From contig PMFA01000021.1 of NCBI GenBank assembly GCA_003155915.1, positions 89,358 to 153,357 on the forward strand: a stretch of 64,000 nucleotides of DNA, in the 5' to 3' direction. The notes below the pieces were generated by a model. The model did no database searches, was not told the DNA's origin, and saw only the letters and a program-made list of their open reading frames with translations. Origin of the DNA: Acidimicrobiaceae bacterium. GTDB lineage: Bacteria > Actinomycetota > Acidimicrobiia > Acidimicrobiales > RAAP-2. Both the position numbers and the translations under genes were made by a program. Each line of letters begins with the position of its first letter. Position 1 is the first letter of the stretch. This document shows, piece by piece, positions 18,589-26,392 of this stretch.

Positions 18589-19074
18589 ATGAGTCCTGAT
18601 CCGAAGGTGAAATTGCTCTTCGGCGACATCCTGGCCCTGGCGCGCCAACGCTGGATCCGAGCGATGGCCCAACGCCTCGACGCCCTCGGGTTCGGGGATT
18701 ACCGGCGTAGTGATCCCCTGGTGATGCGTTCACTGCGAAGCGGGGAAGTGGCGCTCGGGGGCATGGGCGTGACGCTCGGCCTCACTCGTCAAGGGGCGCG
18801 AAAGGTCGTCAGTGGTCTCGTCGAGCGTGGCTACGCGCGAGTGATTCCGTCAACGGCGGACTCGCGTCGTCGAATCGTCGAGTTGACGCCGAGGGGTCGT
18901 GAGTACCTTCGCGCGGTGGTGGCCACTCTTCGCGCGTTGAACGATGAGGTCACGGCCGGAGTCGACGCCGAACAATTGGTCGCGGCGTACGCCGTGCTTG
19001 AATTCGTCAGGGACCGGATCGGCGAGGCCGGTACTCGAGACCTCGAGCGCGCGACGAACGACGAAGTTCGATGA
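18589..19074 (+). CDS. MarR family transcriptional regulator
   Basis: Winged-helix regulator of the MarR family (161 aa). The recognition region is LTRQGARKVVSGLVERGYARVIPSTADSRRRIVELT (residues ~65-100), including the wing signature DSRRRIVELT. It probably represses itself and the divergent secreted esterase through the palindrome at 18,553-18,571. There is no Shine-Dalgarno sequence; the start is placed six bases after TAATGT, which indicates a leaderless message. The inducer is not evident. Confidence 0.88.
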   Translation: MSPDPKVKLLFGDILALARQRWIRAMAQRLDALGFGDYRRSDPLVMRSLRSGEVALGGMGVTLGLTRQGARKVVSGLVERGYARVIPSTADSRRRIVELTPRGREYLRAVVATLRALNDEVTAGVDAEQLVAAYAVLEFVRDRIGEAGTRDLERATNDEVR

Positions 19075-19252
19075 TCAAACTGCCGAACTCGGCCAGCTCG
19101 TCTGAGCGGACGTCGTGACGATTTCGTCGTAGCCGCTTCGAGCATTGCCCGGGATTCGAGTTCTCATATTGGGTGTGACGCCCGACCGAGTAGAAACGTG
19201 CACCGGGCAGAGCTTCGACGGTCTACGACAGTCGAACGACCTCGCCAGGGTG

Positions 19253-19459
19253 CTAGAGGTCGGCGGCATTGAATGCCGCACAACAAGTGACATTGAAGGA
19301 CGACTTGGTCGAAGCTGGGGTACTCGAGCTGTGGGAGTCGATGTACGCACGGGCGAAAATGACGGCGCCCACGATGAGCGCGAGCAGAATCGCGATGACG
19401 AGGAGCTGGCCGATTGTGTCGCGGACCGAACGCTTCGGGGTGTCTGCCACGGCCTCCAC
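19253..19459 (-). CDS. Small single-pass membrane protein
   Basis: A 68-aa frame with a charged N-terminus (ADTPKRSVRD), one strongly hydrophobic helix (residues ~19-40) and a Ser/Thr-rich tail ending in VTCCAAFNAADL. The hydrophobic segment and opposite-side charges suggest a real anchored peptide rather than a shadow. Possible GTG starts are at 19,459 and 19,450, neither with an ideal ribosome-binding site. It is divergent from the cobalamin riboswitch. I do not recognise the family. Confidence 0.5.
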   Translation of the reverse strand: MEAVADTPKRSVRDTIGQLLVIAILLALIVGAVIFARAYIDSHSSSTPASTKSSFNVTCCAAFNAADL

Positions 19460-19504
19460 ACTAGGTGGCGCACCGAGAATTTCTCCTCGAGCATTAGCGA
19501 ATGC

Positions 19505-19620
19505 GGTAAGGTCGAAAGTGCCTCGCGGCAGCGAAGTTGGTGAGATTCCAACGCTGTCCCGCAACTGTAAGTGGTCGTGCTTTAAGACCATGTAGCCAGG
19601 TCGCCTTCCGCGAGGAGATG
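19505..19620 (+). promoter_or_regulatory. Cobalamin riboswitch
   Basis: Shows the conserved core of the adenosylcobalamin aptamer: GGTGAGATTCCAACGCTGTC, then CCCGCAACTGTAAG, and the B12 box AGCCAGGTCGCC at 19,594-19,605. A perfect 8-bp closing helix pairs CCTCGCGG (19,522-19,529) with CCGCGAGG (19,608-19,615). It lies about 80 bases before the start of a periplasmic-binding protein gene whose ribosome-binding site (AAGGAG, 19,691-19,696) could be masked when cobalamin is bound. Confidence 0.92.
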
Positions 19621-19702
19621 TGAAAGACAGCTCTCGAGGTAAGGAGCGGTCGTTCGGATATCCATCCGTCGCCCAACCCACTTCGACGGAAAGGAGATAT
19701 CC

Positions 19703-20620
19703 ATGTTCAAGTCCCTTCGGTTGGTTCTCGCGCTCTTCTTGAGTGCGCTGGCCCTCCCCCTCATCGTGTCGAGCGGTGCCAGCGCCGCGACGGAACCGAG
19801 TTGTGTGGTGTCGCTTTCGCCCACGGCCACCGAGACGCTCTACGCGATCGGCGCGGGGCCCGAGGTGCAAGCGGTCGACACCGATTCTGACTACCCAACG
19901 ACCGGACTCCCGAAGAAACGGATCAACGGCCTCAATCCGAGCGTCGAAGCGATCATCGGCATCTGCAAGACCTCGTCGGCGCACCCTTCGACCAAGCCCG
20001 ACTTGGTCGTCATCTCCTATGACGCCAACGACGTGATGGAAAAACTCACCGCGCTCGGTATCAAAGTCATCAATCAGGAGCCACCGTCGAACCTGGCCGG
20101 TGCCCTCAGCCAGATCGAACAACTCGGTACGCTCACCGGGCACGCGAAGAGCGCCGATGCGTTGGCCGCGTCGATCAAGCAGAACATCAACGCGGATATC
20201 GCGTCAGTACCCAAACACCCCCACAAGACGCTCACCGCGTACTACGAACTCACCACGGACTTCTATTCACTGACCAGTTCCACCTTCGTCGGGTCGTTGT
20301 TGAAGGAACTCGGTGTCGTGAACATCGCGGACCCCAAGAACACGACGGCCGACGCGGGCTACCCGCAATTGAGCGCCGAGTACATCGTCAGTGCGAATCC
20401 CAAGATGATCTTCCTCGCCGACACGATTAGTGGGAAAGCGTCGACGTCGTCGGTCGCCAAGCGGCCGGGATTTTCCAAGGTCGCGGCCGTCGAAGATCAC
20501 GAAGTGATCGGACTGAATGACGACATCGCATCTCGTTGGGGCCCGCGCCTCAGTCTTCTCATGAATCAAATCACGGCCGCGGTGAAGGGCGCGCTGAAGA
20601 ACCCCAAGCTCTGGAAGTAA
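19703..20620 (+). CDS. btuF: Cobalamin ABC transporter substrate-binding protein (BtuF-like)
   Basis: Exported substrate-binding protein of the helical-backbone (cluster A-II) type, 305 aa. A signal peptide (MFKSLRLVLALFLSALALPL, cleaved near AASAA-like GASAA) is followed by VVSLSPTATETLYAIGAGPEVQAV, the usual start of the B12/iron-complex binding fold, and a long central helix. The riboswitch directly upstream makes vitamin B12 or a corrinoid the likely ligand, although iron-complex receptors look alike. It is first in a three-gene operon. Confidence 0.88.
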   Translation: MFKSLRLVLALFLSALALPLIVSSGASAATEPSCVVSLSPTATETLYAIGAGPEVQAVDTDSDYPTTGLPKKRINGLNPSVEAIIGICKTSSAHPSTKPDLVVISYDANDVMEKLTALGIKVINQEPPSNLAGALSQIEQLGTLTGHAKSADALAASIKQNINADIASVPKHPHKTLTAYYELTTDFYSLTSSTFVGSLLKELGVVNIADPKNTTADAGYPQLSAEYIVSANPKMIFLADTISGKASTSSVAKRPGFSKVAAVEDHEVIGLNDDIASRWGPRLSLLMNQITAAVKGALKNPKLWK

Positions 20621-20624
20621 ACCG

Positions 20625-21665
20625 TTGAGTTCCAATCCACCCACGACACGTCGAGTGGCCTTCGTCGCGGCCGCTACGGTCGTGGCGCTCCTCGTCGCGA
20701 TCGTGTGCGGATTGGTCATCGGTCCGACGTCGGTCCCCACGTGGCGAGTGGTCGGCGACATATTCGCGCACGTGGGAATTGGTCACAACACGCTCACGCC
20801 AATACAGTCGACCGTCGTCTGGACGCTGCGAGCACCCCGGATGGTGATCGGACTGTTGGCCGGGTCGATGCTGGCGGTCGCTGGTGGAACATACCAGGGG
20901 GTCTTTCGAAATCCGCTGGCCGATCCGTATCTACTGGGCGTTGCTTCTGGCGCCGGGCTCGGCGCCACGTTCGCGATCATCGACCTCAGTCACGGCGTCG
21001 GTACGCCGAGCTGGACGCCGCTCCTCGCCTTCGTTGGGGCGATGGCGGCGGTCACCTTGACGTGGCTGATCGGCGGTCGAAGTATGCGATCGAATACGGC
21101 CACGTTGATCCTCGCCGGTGTGGCCGTGGCGTCCCTGCTCACGAGCGCGCAGACGTTTCTCCAGCAACAGTCGAGTGCGGGATCGATCACGCGGGTCTAC
21201 ATCTGGCTACTGGGATCACTGGCGAGTGTCGGGTGGGGCACGGTCTGGTTGGTCTTTCCCTACGTCATTGTCTGCATCATGATCTGCGTCGGCGCCGGAA
21301 GGGCGCTCGACGTCATGAGCGTGGGCGAAGACGAGTCACGTTCGCTCGGCGTGCCGGTGCGGCGCGTGCGCTTCATCGTGATCGCCGCCTCGTCACTCGG
21401 CACCGCCGCCATCGTGTCGGCCGTCGGGTTGATCGGCTTCGTCGGCATCATCGTGCCCCACATCGTTCGACTCCTCGTCGGTACGTCGTACCGCCGGATC
21501 TTGCCGATCTCGGTAATCTTCGGTGCGGCCTTCCTGGTCTTCGCCGACACCATCGCGCGAACCGTCATCGCGCCCTCGGAGTTGCCGATCGGTGTGGTGA
21601 CCGCGCTCATCGGCGCCCCGGTCTTCGTCATCATCCTCAGCCTTCGCCGACCGGTGGCGGTATGA
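20625..21665 (+). CDS. btuC: Cobalamin ABC transporter permease (BtuC-like)
   Basis: FecCD/BtuC-type permease (346 aa) with about ten membrane helices. The motifs PRMVIGLLAGSMLAVAGGTYQGVFRNPLADPYLLG and GFVGIIVPHIVRLLVG are typical, the latter being the coupling region that contacts the ATPase. It starts with TTG four bases after the btuF stop, and GGAAG lies eight bases before it. The stop overlaps the ATPase start. Confidence 0.92.
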   Translation: MSSNPPTTRRVAFVAAATVVALLVAIVCGLVIGPTSVPTWRVVGDIFAHVGIGHNTLTPIQSTVVWTLRAPRMVIGLLAGSMLAVAGGTYQGVFRNPLADPYLLGVASGAGLGATFAIIDLSHGVGTPSWTPLLAFVGAMAAVTLTWLIGGRSMRSNTATLILAGVAVASLLTSAQTFLQQQSSAGSITRVYIWLLGSLASVGWGTVWLVFPYVIVCIMICVGAGRALDVMSVGEDESRSLGVPVRRVRFIVIAASSLGTAAIVSAVGLIGFVGIIVPHIVRLLVGTSYRRILPISVIFGAAFLVFADTIARTVIAPSELPIGVVTALIGAPVFVIILSLRRPVAV

Positions 21666-22435
21666 GTTCGGTCGAGGTGAAGGGATTGAGCGTTCGCGCC
21701 GGCGCGAGAACGCTGATCTCGGACGTGACCTTGGACTTCGAGCCCGGTACCTGGAGCACGATCATCGGACCGAACGGTGCCGGAAAGACGACGTTGGTCG
21801 AGACGATCGCCGGGCTTCGGCGTCCGTCGCTCGGTTCGGTGTCGATCCTCGGTGAGGCGCTCGCCGAGATGAACGAACGAGCGCGCGCGCTGCGGGTGTC
21901 GTTGGTGCCGCAGCACCCGGTCGTGCCGAGCGGGATGCGCGTCTATGACTACGTGGCCCTCGGGCGCGTGGCTCATCACGGGCTGTTCCACCCGGCGAGC
22001 GCGCGCGATCGCGCGGTCATCGACTCAGTCGTGGAGCGGCTCTCGTTGGGTGAATTCCGTGACCGCGACGTGGCCACGCTCTCGGGTGGGGAGCGTCAGC
22101 GCACGGTCCTCGCTCGCGCCCTCACCCAATCGACGATGGTCGTGGTGTTGGACGAGCCGATCACCGGTCTGGACCTGCGCCACCAGATGGACATGCTCGA
22201 ACTGATGAAGAGCGAGGTCCACGAGTGCGGCATCACGGTCGTGGCGACGCTGCACGACCTCACGCTCGCCGGGCAGTTCGCCGATCGTCTCGTGCTGCTC
22301 GACGCCGGCGCAGTGGTGCTCGACGGCCCGGCCGCCACGGTGATCCGAAGCGACGAGTTGGCCAAGTGCTACGGCATGAACCTTCGCGTCGTCGACGTCG
22401 ACGGGGCTGACGTGGTCGTGCCCGTACGTCATTGA
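21662..22435 (+). CDS. btuD: Cobalamin ABC transporter ATP-binding protein (BtuD-like)
   Basis: ATPase (257 aa) that powers the BtuFC-type importer. Walker A is GPNGAGKTT, the signature is LSGGERQR and Walker B is VVVLDEPITGLD, with the H-loop in TLHDLTLAG. It starts at an ATG overlapping the btuC stop; an open frame much further upstream is only a shadow of btuC. The whole btuFCD operon would be switched off by cobalamin through the upstream riboswitch. Confidence 0.92.
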   Translation: MSSVEVKGLSVRAGARTLISDVTLDFEPGTWSTIIGPNGAGKTTLVETIAGLRRPSLGSVSILGEALAEMNERARALRVSLVPQHPVVPSGMRVYDYVALGRVAHHGLFHPASARDRAVIDSVVERLSLGEFRDRDVATLSGGERQRTVLARALTQSTMVVVLDEPITGLDLRHQMDMLELMKSEVHECGITVVATLHDLTLAGQFADRLVLLDAGAVVLDGPAATVIRSDELAKCYGMNLRVVDVDGADVVVPVRH

Positions 22436-22516
22436 GGCAACGTGAACGGACGGTGACGCTATTCGGGGGCACGTTGGCCATCACTTAGACTTGTCAAAAG
22501 TAACGAAGGGAACCAC

Positions 22517-23932
22517 GTGCGACGCACGCGAATCGTAGCCACCATCGGACCGTCCTCGGATAGCGACGAGGTCCTGAAGGCACTCGCCGTGGCCGGTGTC
22601 GACGTCTTTCGACTCTCCTTCGCCCACGGCGATATTCCCTCCGGCATCGCCCGACTCCGGCGGCTGAGGGACCTCGTGCCGGACCGCGCGATCATGGTTG
22701 ACATCCCCGGGCCCAAGATCCGGGCCGGCTCCTTCGGTACGACGCCCGTCGCACTCACGGTCGGCGACGAGATCGAGTTGAGCGAAGGTTTTGACGCGGC
22801 GTCCACCGCGTCGCACATCGTCGTGGAGCGATTGCACGTCCTGGCGCAGCTCAGCGTGGGCGACATGATCCACATCGGGGACGGCGGAGTCTCTTTGCTG
22901 GTCGAACAGACCGGAAAGAAGGCCCGGGCCCGCGTCACGTCCGGTGGGGCGGTCATGGGCAAACCCGGCCTCTCCTTGCCGTCGTCACTATTGAACGATC
23001 GACTGCCCACGGACGATGATCGCGCGCGATTGGATGCGCTGCGCACCGAGTCCTTCGAGATCCTCGCGGTCTCCTTCGTGCGATCGGCCTTCGACGTGGT
23101 CTCGGTTCGCAGCGCGCTCGGGCGCGATGACGTCATGATGATGGCCAAGATCGAGACCGGTGAAGGCGTCGAGAACTTGGATGAGATCATCACGGTCTCG
23201 GACGCGATCATGGTCGCGCGCGGTGACCTCGGCGTGCGGATGCCGATCGAAGAGGTCCCGCACCTCCAAAAGGAGATCGTGCGACACGGCGTGCGCTACG
23301 CCCGACCGGTCGTGGTGGCCACGCAAATGCTCGAATCAATGACGCATTCCCAGGTCCCCACGCGCGCCGAAGTGACCGACGTCGCGAACGCCGTGCTCGA
23401 CGGCGCGAGCGCGGTCATGTTGAGCGGCGAGACGGCGATCGGCGACGACCCGGTCGCGACCGTCGCCACGATGGACCGCATCGTGCGACGGGCCGAAGAG
23501 TATTTCGATTATCACGGCTGGGGCGCGGGCCTCGGCGTCCAACAGATTGGTGTCGGGACCCGCTCGACCCGAGTCACGGCCGCCATCACCGGCGCGGCCT
23601 GGCGCGCGGCGATGGAAGAACAGGCGGTCGCGATCGTCGCGTGCACGCGTTCCGGTATGACCGCTCGCGCGATCTCGCGTTTCCGACCGCCCATGCCGAT
23701 TGTCGCGATCACCCCCAGCGATGCGACCGCACGACAGCTCCACTCCTCGTGGGGCGTCCAAGAGATCTACGTCTCCCCGGCCCAGGACATCGACGAACTC
23801 TGCGAAGTGGCGGTCACGCGACTCAAGCAGTCCGGTATTGCCCGGAGCGGTGATCCGGTCGTGATCATGGCCGGTTCGGCGTCCGGTGGCGCGCAGGTCA
23901 CCGACACCGTGCGCATGCTCATCGTTCCCTGA
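22517..23932 (+). CDS. pyk: Pyruvate kinase
   Basis: Glycolytic enzyme making pyruvate and ATP from phosphoenolpyruvate and ADP (471 aa). N-terminal RRTRIVATIGPSSDS, the active-site KIETGEGVENLDEI, ARGDLGVRMPIEEVP and the signature-like MLESMTHSQVPTRAEVTDVANAVLDG are present, as is the C-terminal allosteric domain. The start is a GTG with GAAGGG upstream; TAGACT at 22,486-22,491 is the likely -10. It stands alone between the B12 uptake operon and the DUF4331 cluster. Confidence 0.96.
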   Translation: MRRTRIVATIGPSSDSDEVLKALAVAGVDVFRLSFAHGDIPSGIARLRRLRDLVPDRAIMVDIPGPKIRAGSFGTTPVALTVGDEIELSEGFDAASTASHIVVERLHVLAQLSVGDMIHIGDGGVSLLVEQTGKKARARVTSGGAVMGKPGLSLPSSLLNDRLPTDDDRARLDALRTESFEILAVSFVRSAFDVVSVRSALGRDDVMMMAKIETGEGVENLDEIITVSDAIMVARGDLGVRMPIEEVPHLQKEIVRHGVRYARPVVVATQMLESMTHSQVPTRAEVTDVANAVLDGASAVMLSGETAIGDDPVATVATMDRIVRRAEEYFDYHGWGAGLGVQQIGVGTRSTRVTAAITGAAWRAAMEEQAVAIVACTRSGMTARAISRFRPPMPIVAITPSDATARQLHSSWGVQEIYVSPAQDIDELCEVAVTRLKQSGIARSGDPVVIMAGSASGGAQVTDTVRMLIVP

Positions 23933-23965
23933 ACGACGAAGATCTTCAACATTCCATAAGAAAGC

Positions 23966-23994
23966 CCGTCGGGGACATCCGTGTTCCCTGACGG
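23966..23994 (+). terminator. Hairpin downstream of pyk
   Basis: A ten-pair stem (CCGTCGGGGA at 23,966-23,975 with TCCCTGACGG at 23,985-23,994, one G-T pair) with a nine-base loop. It lies 34 bases after the pyk stop. No T tract follows, so it may be a terminator, an RNA-processing element or part of the next gene's leader. Confidence 0.4.
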
Positions 23995-24102
23995 CGGCGA
24001 ATAGTCCTCAGTGCCGCAAGCACCGAGGCTGACGTTGGGCTCAGAACACCAACGGAGCCTCCGAACGGTCCCACGAACGTGGGTCGACAAGGAGGACTGG
24101 CA

Positions 24103-24390
24103 ATGCAAGACATCTCTCGTAGGGGCTTCTTGAAAGTCGCCCGCAACGGAATCGCGGCCGCGGGACTCGTTGCCGTCGCCCCTACGGCCTTGGTCGCCAC
24201 GGCGGGCGCCGCGACCAATTCCAAGGCGACCACGCCGACACCGAGCGTTCGACCGGTCTCGTCCAATGAGAACCTCGTGATTCACGTTCCCAACCCCAGC
24301 ACCGGCGAGATCCACTTCATGGTGGGCACCCGCGAAGTCGTTCGTCACGATCGCGCGCTCGTCGCTCGACTCGTTCGCGACGTCAGCTGA
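24103..24390 (+). CDS. Small Tat-exported protein
   Basis: A 95-aa protein starting with a twin-arginine signal (SRRGFLKVARNGIAAAGLVAV) and a typical Ala-x-Ala cleavage region near residue 36. The short mature part includes the conserved-looking NLVIHVPNPSTGEIHFMVGTREVV. A strong ribosome-binding site (AGGAGG, 24,090-24,095) sets the start. It lies 61 bases before a DUF4331 gene in the same direction, so the two probably share a transcript. I know no function for the mature domain. Tat export implies folding, or cofactor binding, before secretion. Confidence 0.8.
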   Translation: MQDISRRGFLKVARNGIAAAGLVAVAPTALVATAGAATNSKATTPTPSVRPVSSNENLVIHVPNPSTGEIHFMVGTREVVRHDRALVARLVRDVS

Positions 24391-24451
24391 GTCGCCTCAA
24401 CCGACCGCCTTCCCTCACTCTTCCGTCCCATCTCTTAGAAAGGTCTCACCA

Positions 24452-25882
24452 ATGTCTTCCCACTCTGAAGCACCGGAAATCTCCAAGGACCCCGTCGCCG
24501 ACAGCACGGACCTCTACGCGTTCATCAGCCCCGACAGCCCCAACAAGGTCACGTTGATAGCGAACTACATCCCGCGTCAACAGCCCGCCGGCGGTCCGAA
24601 TTTCTTCGAGTTCGGCGACGACGTGCTCTACGAGATCCACGTGGACAACAACGGTGACGGTAACGCCGACGTCACCTTCCAGTTCCGCTTCGAGACGAAG
24701 CTCACCGACACCGGCGCGAACGACACGTTCTTGTACAACACGGGTCAGATTACGTCCCTGAAGGACGCCACCTGGAACCGCAAGCAGTTCTACTCGGTGA
24801 CCAAACAGGAGAACGGATCGTCGAAGATCCTGGCTCGCGACCTCGCGTGCCCGCCGTGCAACGTCGGGAAGAACTCGATCCCCAACTACGCGACGTTGAC
24901 GAACCAGGCGATCCACGCGATCGGCTCGACGAAGGTCTTCGCCGGTCAGCGCGCCGACGGCTTCTACGTCGACTTGGGATCGATCTTTGACCTCGGCGAC
25001 CTGCGCCCCTTCCAACCCGACTTCCTCTTGAAGGGCGCAGCCGTCGCCGGGGTCAACTCCCTGGCCGCGACGAACGTGCACTCCATCGCCATTCAGGTAC
25101 CGATCTCGGAGCTGACCAAGGGCGGCGCCGTGCCGGGCACCTATACCGACGCCGACTCGACGATCGGCGTCTGGACGACGGCGAGTCGACAGAAGACCAA
25201 GATCTACAGCACCACGCCCCAGACCAACACCGGTCCGTGGGAGCAGGTTTCACGTCTCGGCAACCCGTTGATCAACGAGGTCATCATCCCGATGGGTCAC
25301 AAGGACCGTTGGAACTCCCAGGCGCCCAAGGACGACGCGCAGTACTCCACCTACTACGACCACCCGGGACTCGCCTCGCTGCTGAACGTGCTCTATCCCG
25401 GTGCGTTCCCCAACCTGGCGGCCTACGCGGCCGTGGCGTCGAACACCCGTCCGGACCTCGACGCGGTGCTGTTGACCGGAGTGCCCCCGCTGTTCCCGGG
25501 ATTCCAGAACTACACCGGCGCCACCAAGGCCGACATGTTGCGCCTCAACGTGGCGATCAAACCCACGGCGACGGGCGCGGCGAGCATTCTCGGCGTGGTG
25601 GGTGGCGACAACGCCGGATTCCCCAACGGTCGCCGCGTCTTCGACGACGTCGTGAGCATCGAGCTCAAGGCCGTCGCGGGGGCGCTGCTCGGTGACGTCG
25701 TGAAGACCTATAAGCCCGACGCCGCCGCGGGCTTGCTCTTTGACGTCGGTTCGAGCGAGCCCAAGACCGTGGCGAGCCTGAAAGCCTTCGGACTCACCTA
25801 CCGCTCGGACTTCCCCTACCTCGCCGACCCGTGGGACGGCTACGACAACCCGGCCACGCAAGTGCGCGCAATGGCCGGCTAA
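24452..25882 (+). CDS. DUF4331 family protein
   Basis: A 476-aa protein of the DUF4331 family, recognised by the N-terminal SSHSEAPEISKDPVADSTDLYAFISPD and the later GDDVLYEIHVDNNGDGNADV. No signal peptide is visible on this protein, although the upstream neighbour has a Tat signal; co-export (hitchhiking) is a possibility but pure inference. The NNGDGNAD stretch resembles a calcium-binding loop. The family's function is not established. A His-rich gene follows with no gap, pointing to a three-gene unit. Confidence 0.88.
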   Translation: MSSHSEAPEISKDPVADSTDLYAFISPDSPNKVTLIANYIPRQQPAGGPNFFEFGDDVLYEIHVDNNGDGNADVTFQFRFETKLTDTGANDTFLYNTGQITSLKDATWNRKQFYSVTKQENGSSKILARDLACPPCNVGKNSIPNYATLTNQAIHAIGSTKVFAGQRADGFYVDLGSIFDLGDLRPFQPDFLLKGAAVAGVNSLAATNVHSIAIQVPISELTKGGAVPGTYTDADSTIGVWTTASRQKTKIYSTTPQTNTGPWEQVSRLGNPLINEVIIPMGHKDRWNSQAPKDDAQYSTYYDHPGLASLLNVLYPGAFPNLAAYAAVASNTRPDLDAVLLTGVPPLFPGFQNYTGATKADMLRLNVAIKPTATGAASILGVVGGDNAGFPNGRRVFDDVVSIELKAVAGALLGDVVKTYKPDAAAGLLFDVGSSEPKTVASLKAFGLTYRSDFPYLADPWDGYDNPATQVRAMAG

Positions 25883-26368
25883 GTGCTGCGCGACGCATCT
25901 CACAGTGCCCCCGAGGACGTCCGACCCAGCCCTGACGTCCCCGGGGGCGCTGCCTCGCGTCATGACGACGAGCACGCGCACGGTCACGAACACCACTCGC
26001 TCGTCGCGCCGCACGAGCACCACGCGCACGGCGACCAGGTGCACTGTGATCACGTGCCCGTCGAGGCCGTGGCGCCGACGACACCGAGTCGCGCGGTCGT
26101 GATCAACGTCGGTGAACACCTCGGAGCGTTGGTACTGGCCTCGAACGAAGAGCGCTCGGGCACTGAGGTCGAGATTCATCCGGTGTCGCGACCCGACGCA
26201 CGCACGCACGTGTGGGTCCTGCCTCGCGAGGGTCGCGACGGCATTGTCTACGCGGCGATCTTTCCCAGTCTGGAGAGTGGCGACTACGCCATCTTGAACG
26301 TCGATGGTTCGATCGCCGACGTCGTCTCAGTACCTCCGACTCGCGTCACGTACGCCCGCTGGGCGTAA
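25883..26368 (+). CDS. His-rich protein downstream of DUF4331
   Basis: A 161-aa protein whose GTG start follows the DUF4331 stop directly. Residues ~27-58 hold about 13 His with Asp, Glu and Cys (for example DDEHAHGHEHH and HEHHAHGDQVHCDH), a likely metal-binding tract for zinc, nickel or copper. The C-terminal ~90 residues look like a compact beta-rich domain (VVINVGEHLGALVL ... YAAIFPSLESGDYAIL). There is no signal peptide or membrane segment. It may be a metallochaperone or metal-sensing partner for the neighbouring proteins; this is inference. Confidence 0.75.
   Translation: MLRDASHSAPEDVRPSPDVPGGAASRHDDEHAHGHEHHSLVAPHEHHAHGDQVHCDHVPVEAVAPTTPSRAVVINVGEHLGALVLASNEERSGTEVEIHPVSRPDARTHVWVLPREGRDGIVYAAIFPSLESGDYAILNVDGSIADVVSVPPTRVTYARWA
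26351..26367. terminator. Hairpin spanning the stop of the His-rich gene
   Basis: TACGCCC and GGGCGTA form a perfect 7-bp stem with loop GCT, ending at the stop codon and just before the convergent protease gene. No T tract is present; a bidirectional stop is possible. Confidence 0.3.
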
Positions 26369-26392
26369 GCGCAGCGGTGGTTTCGTGGTGGC

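Noticed and set aside
20705-21661. Long in-frame extension upstream of the btuD ATG
   Set aside because: It is a frame-shifted shadow of btuC; the ABC ATPase domain starts only after 21,662.
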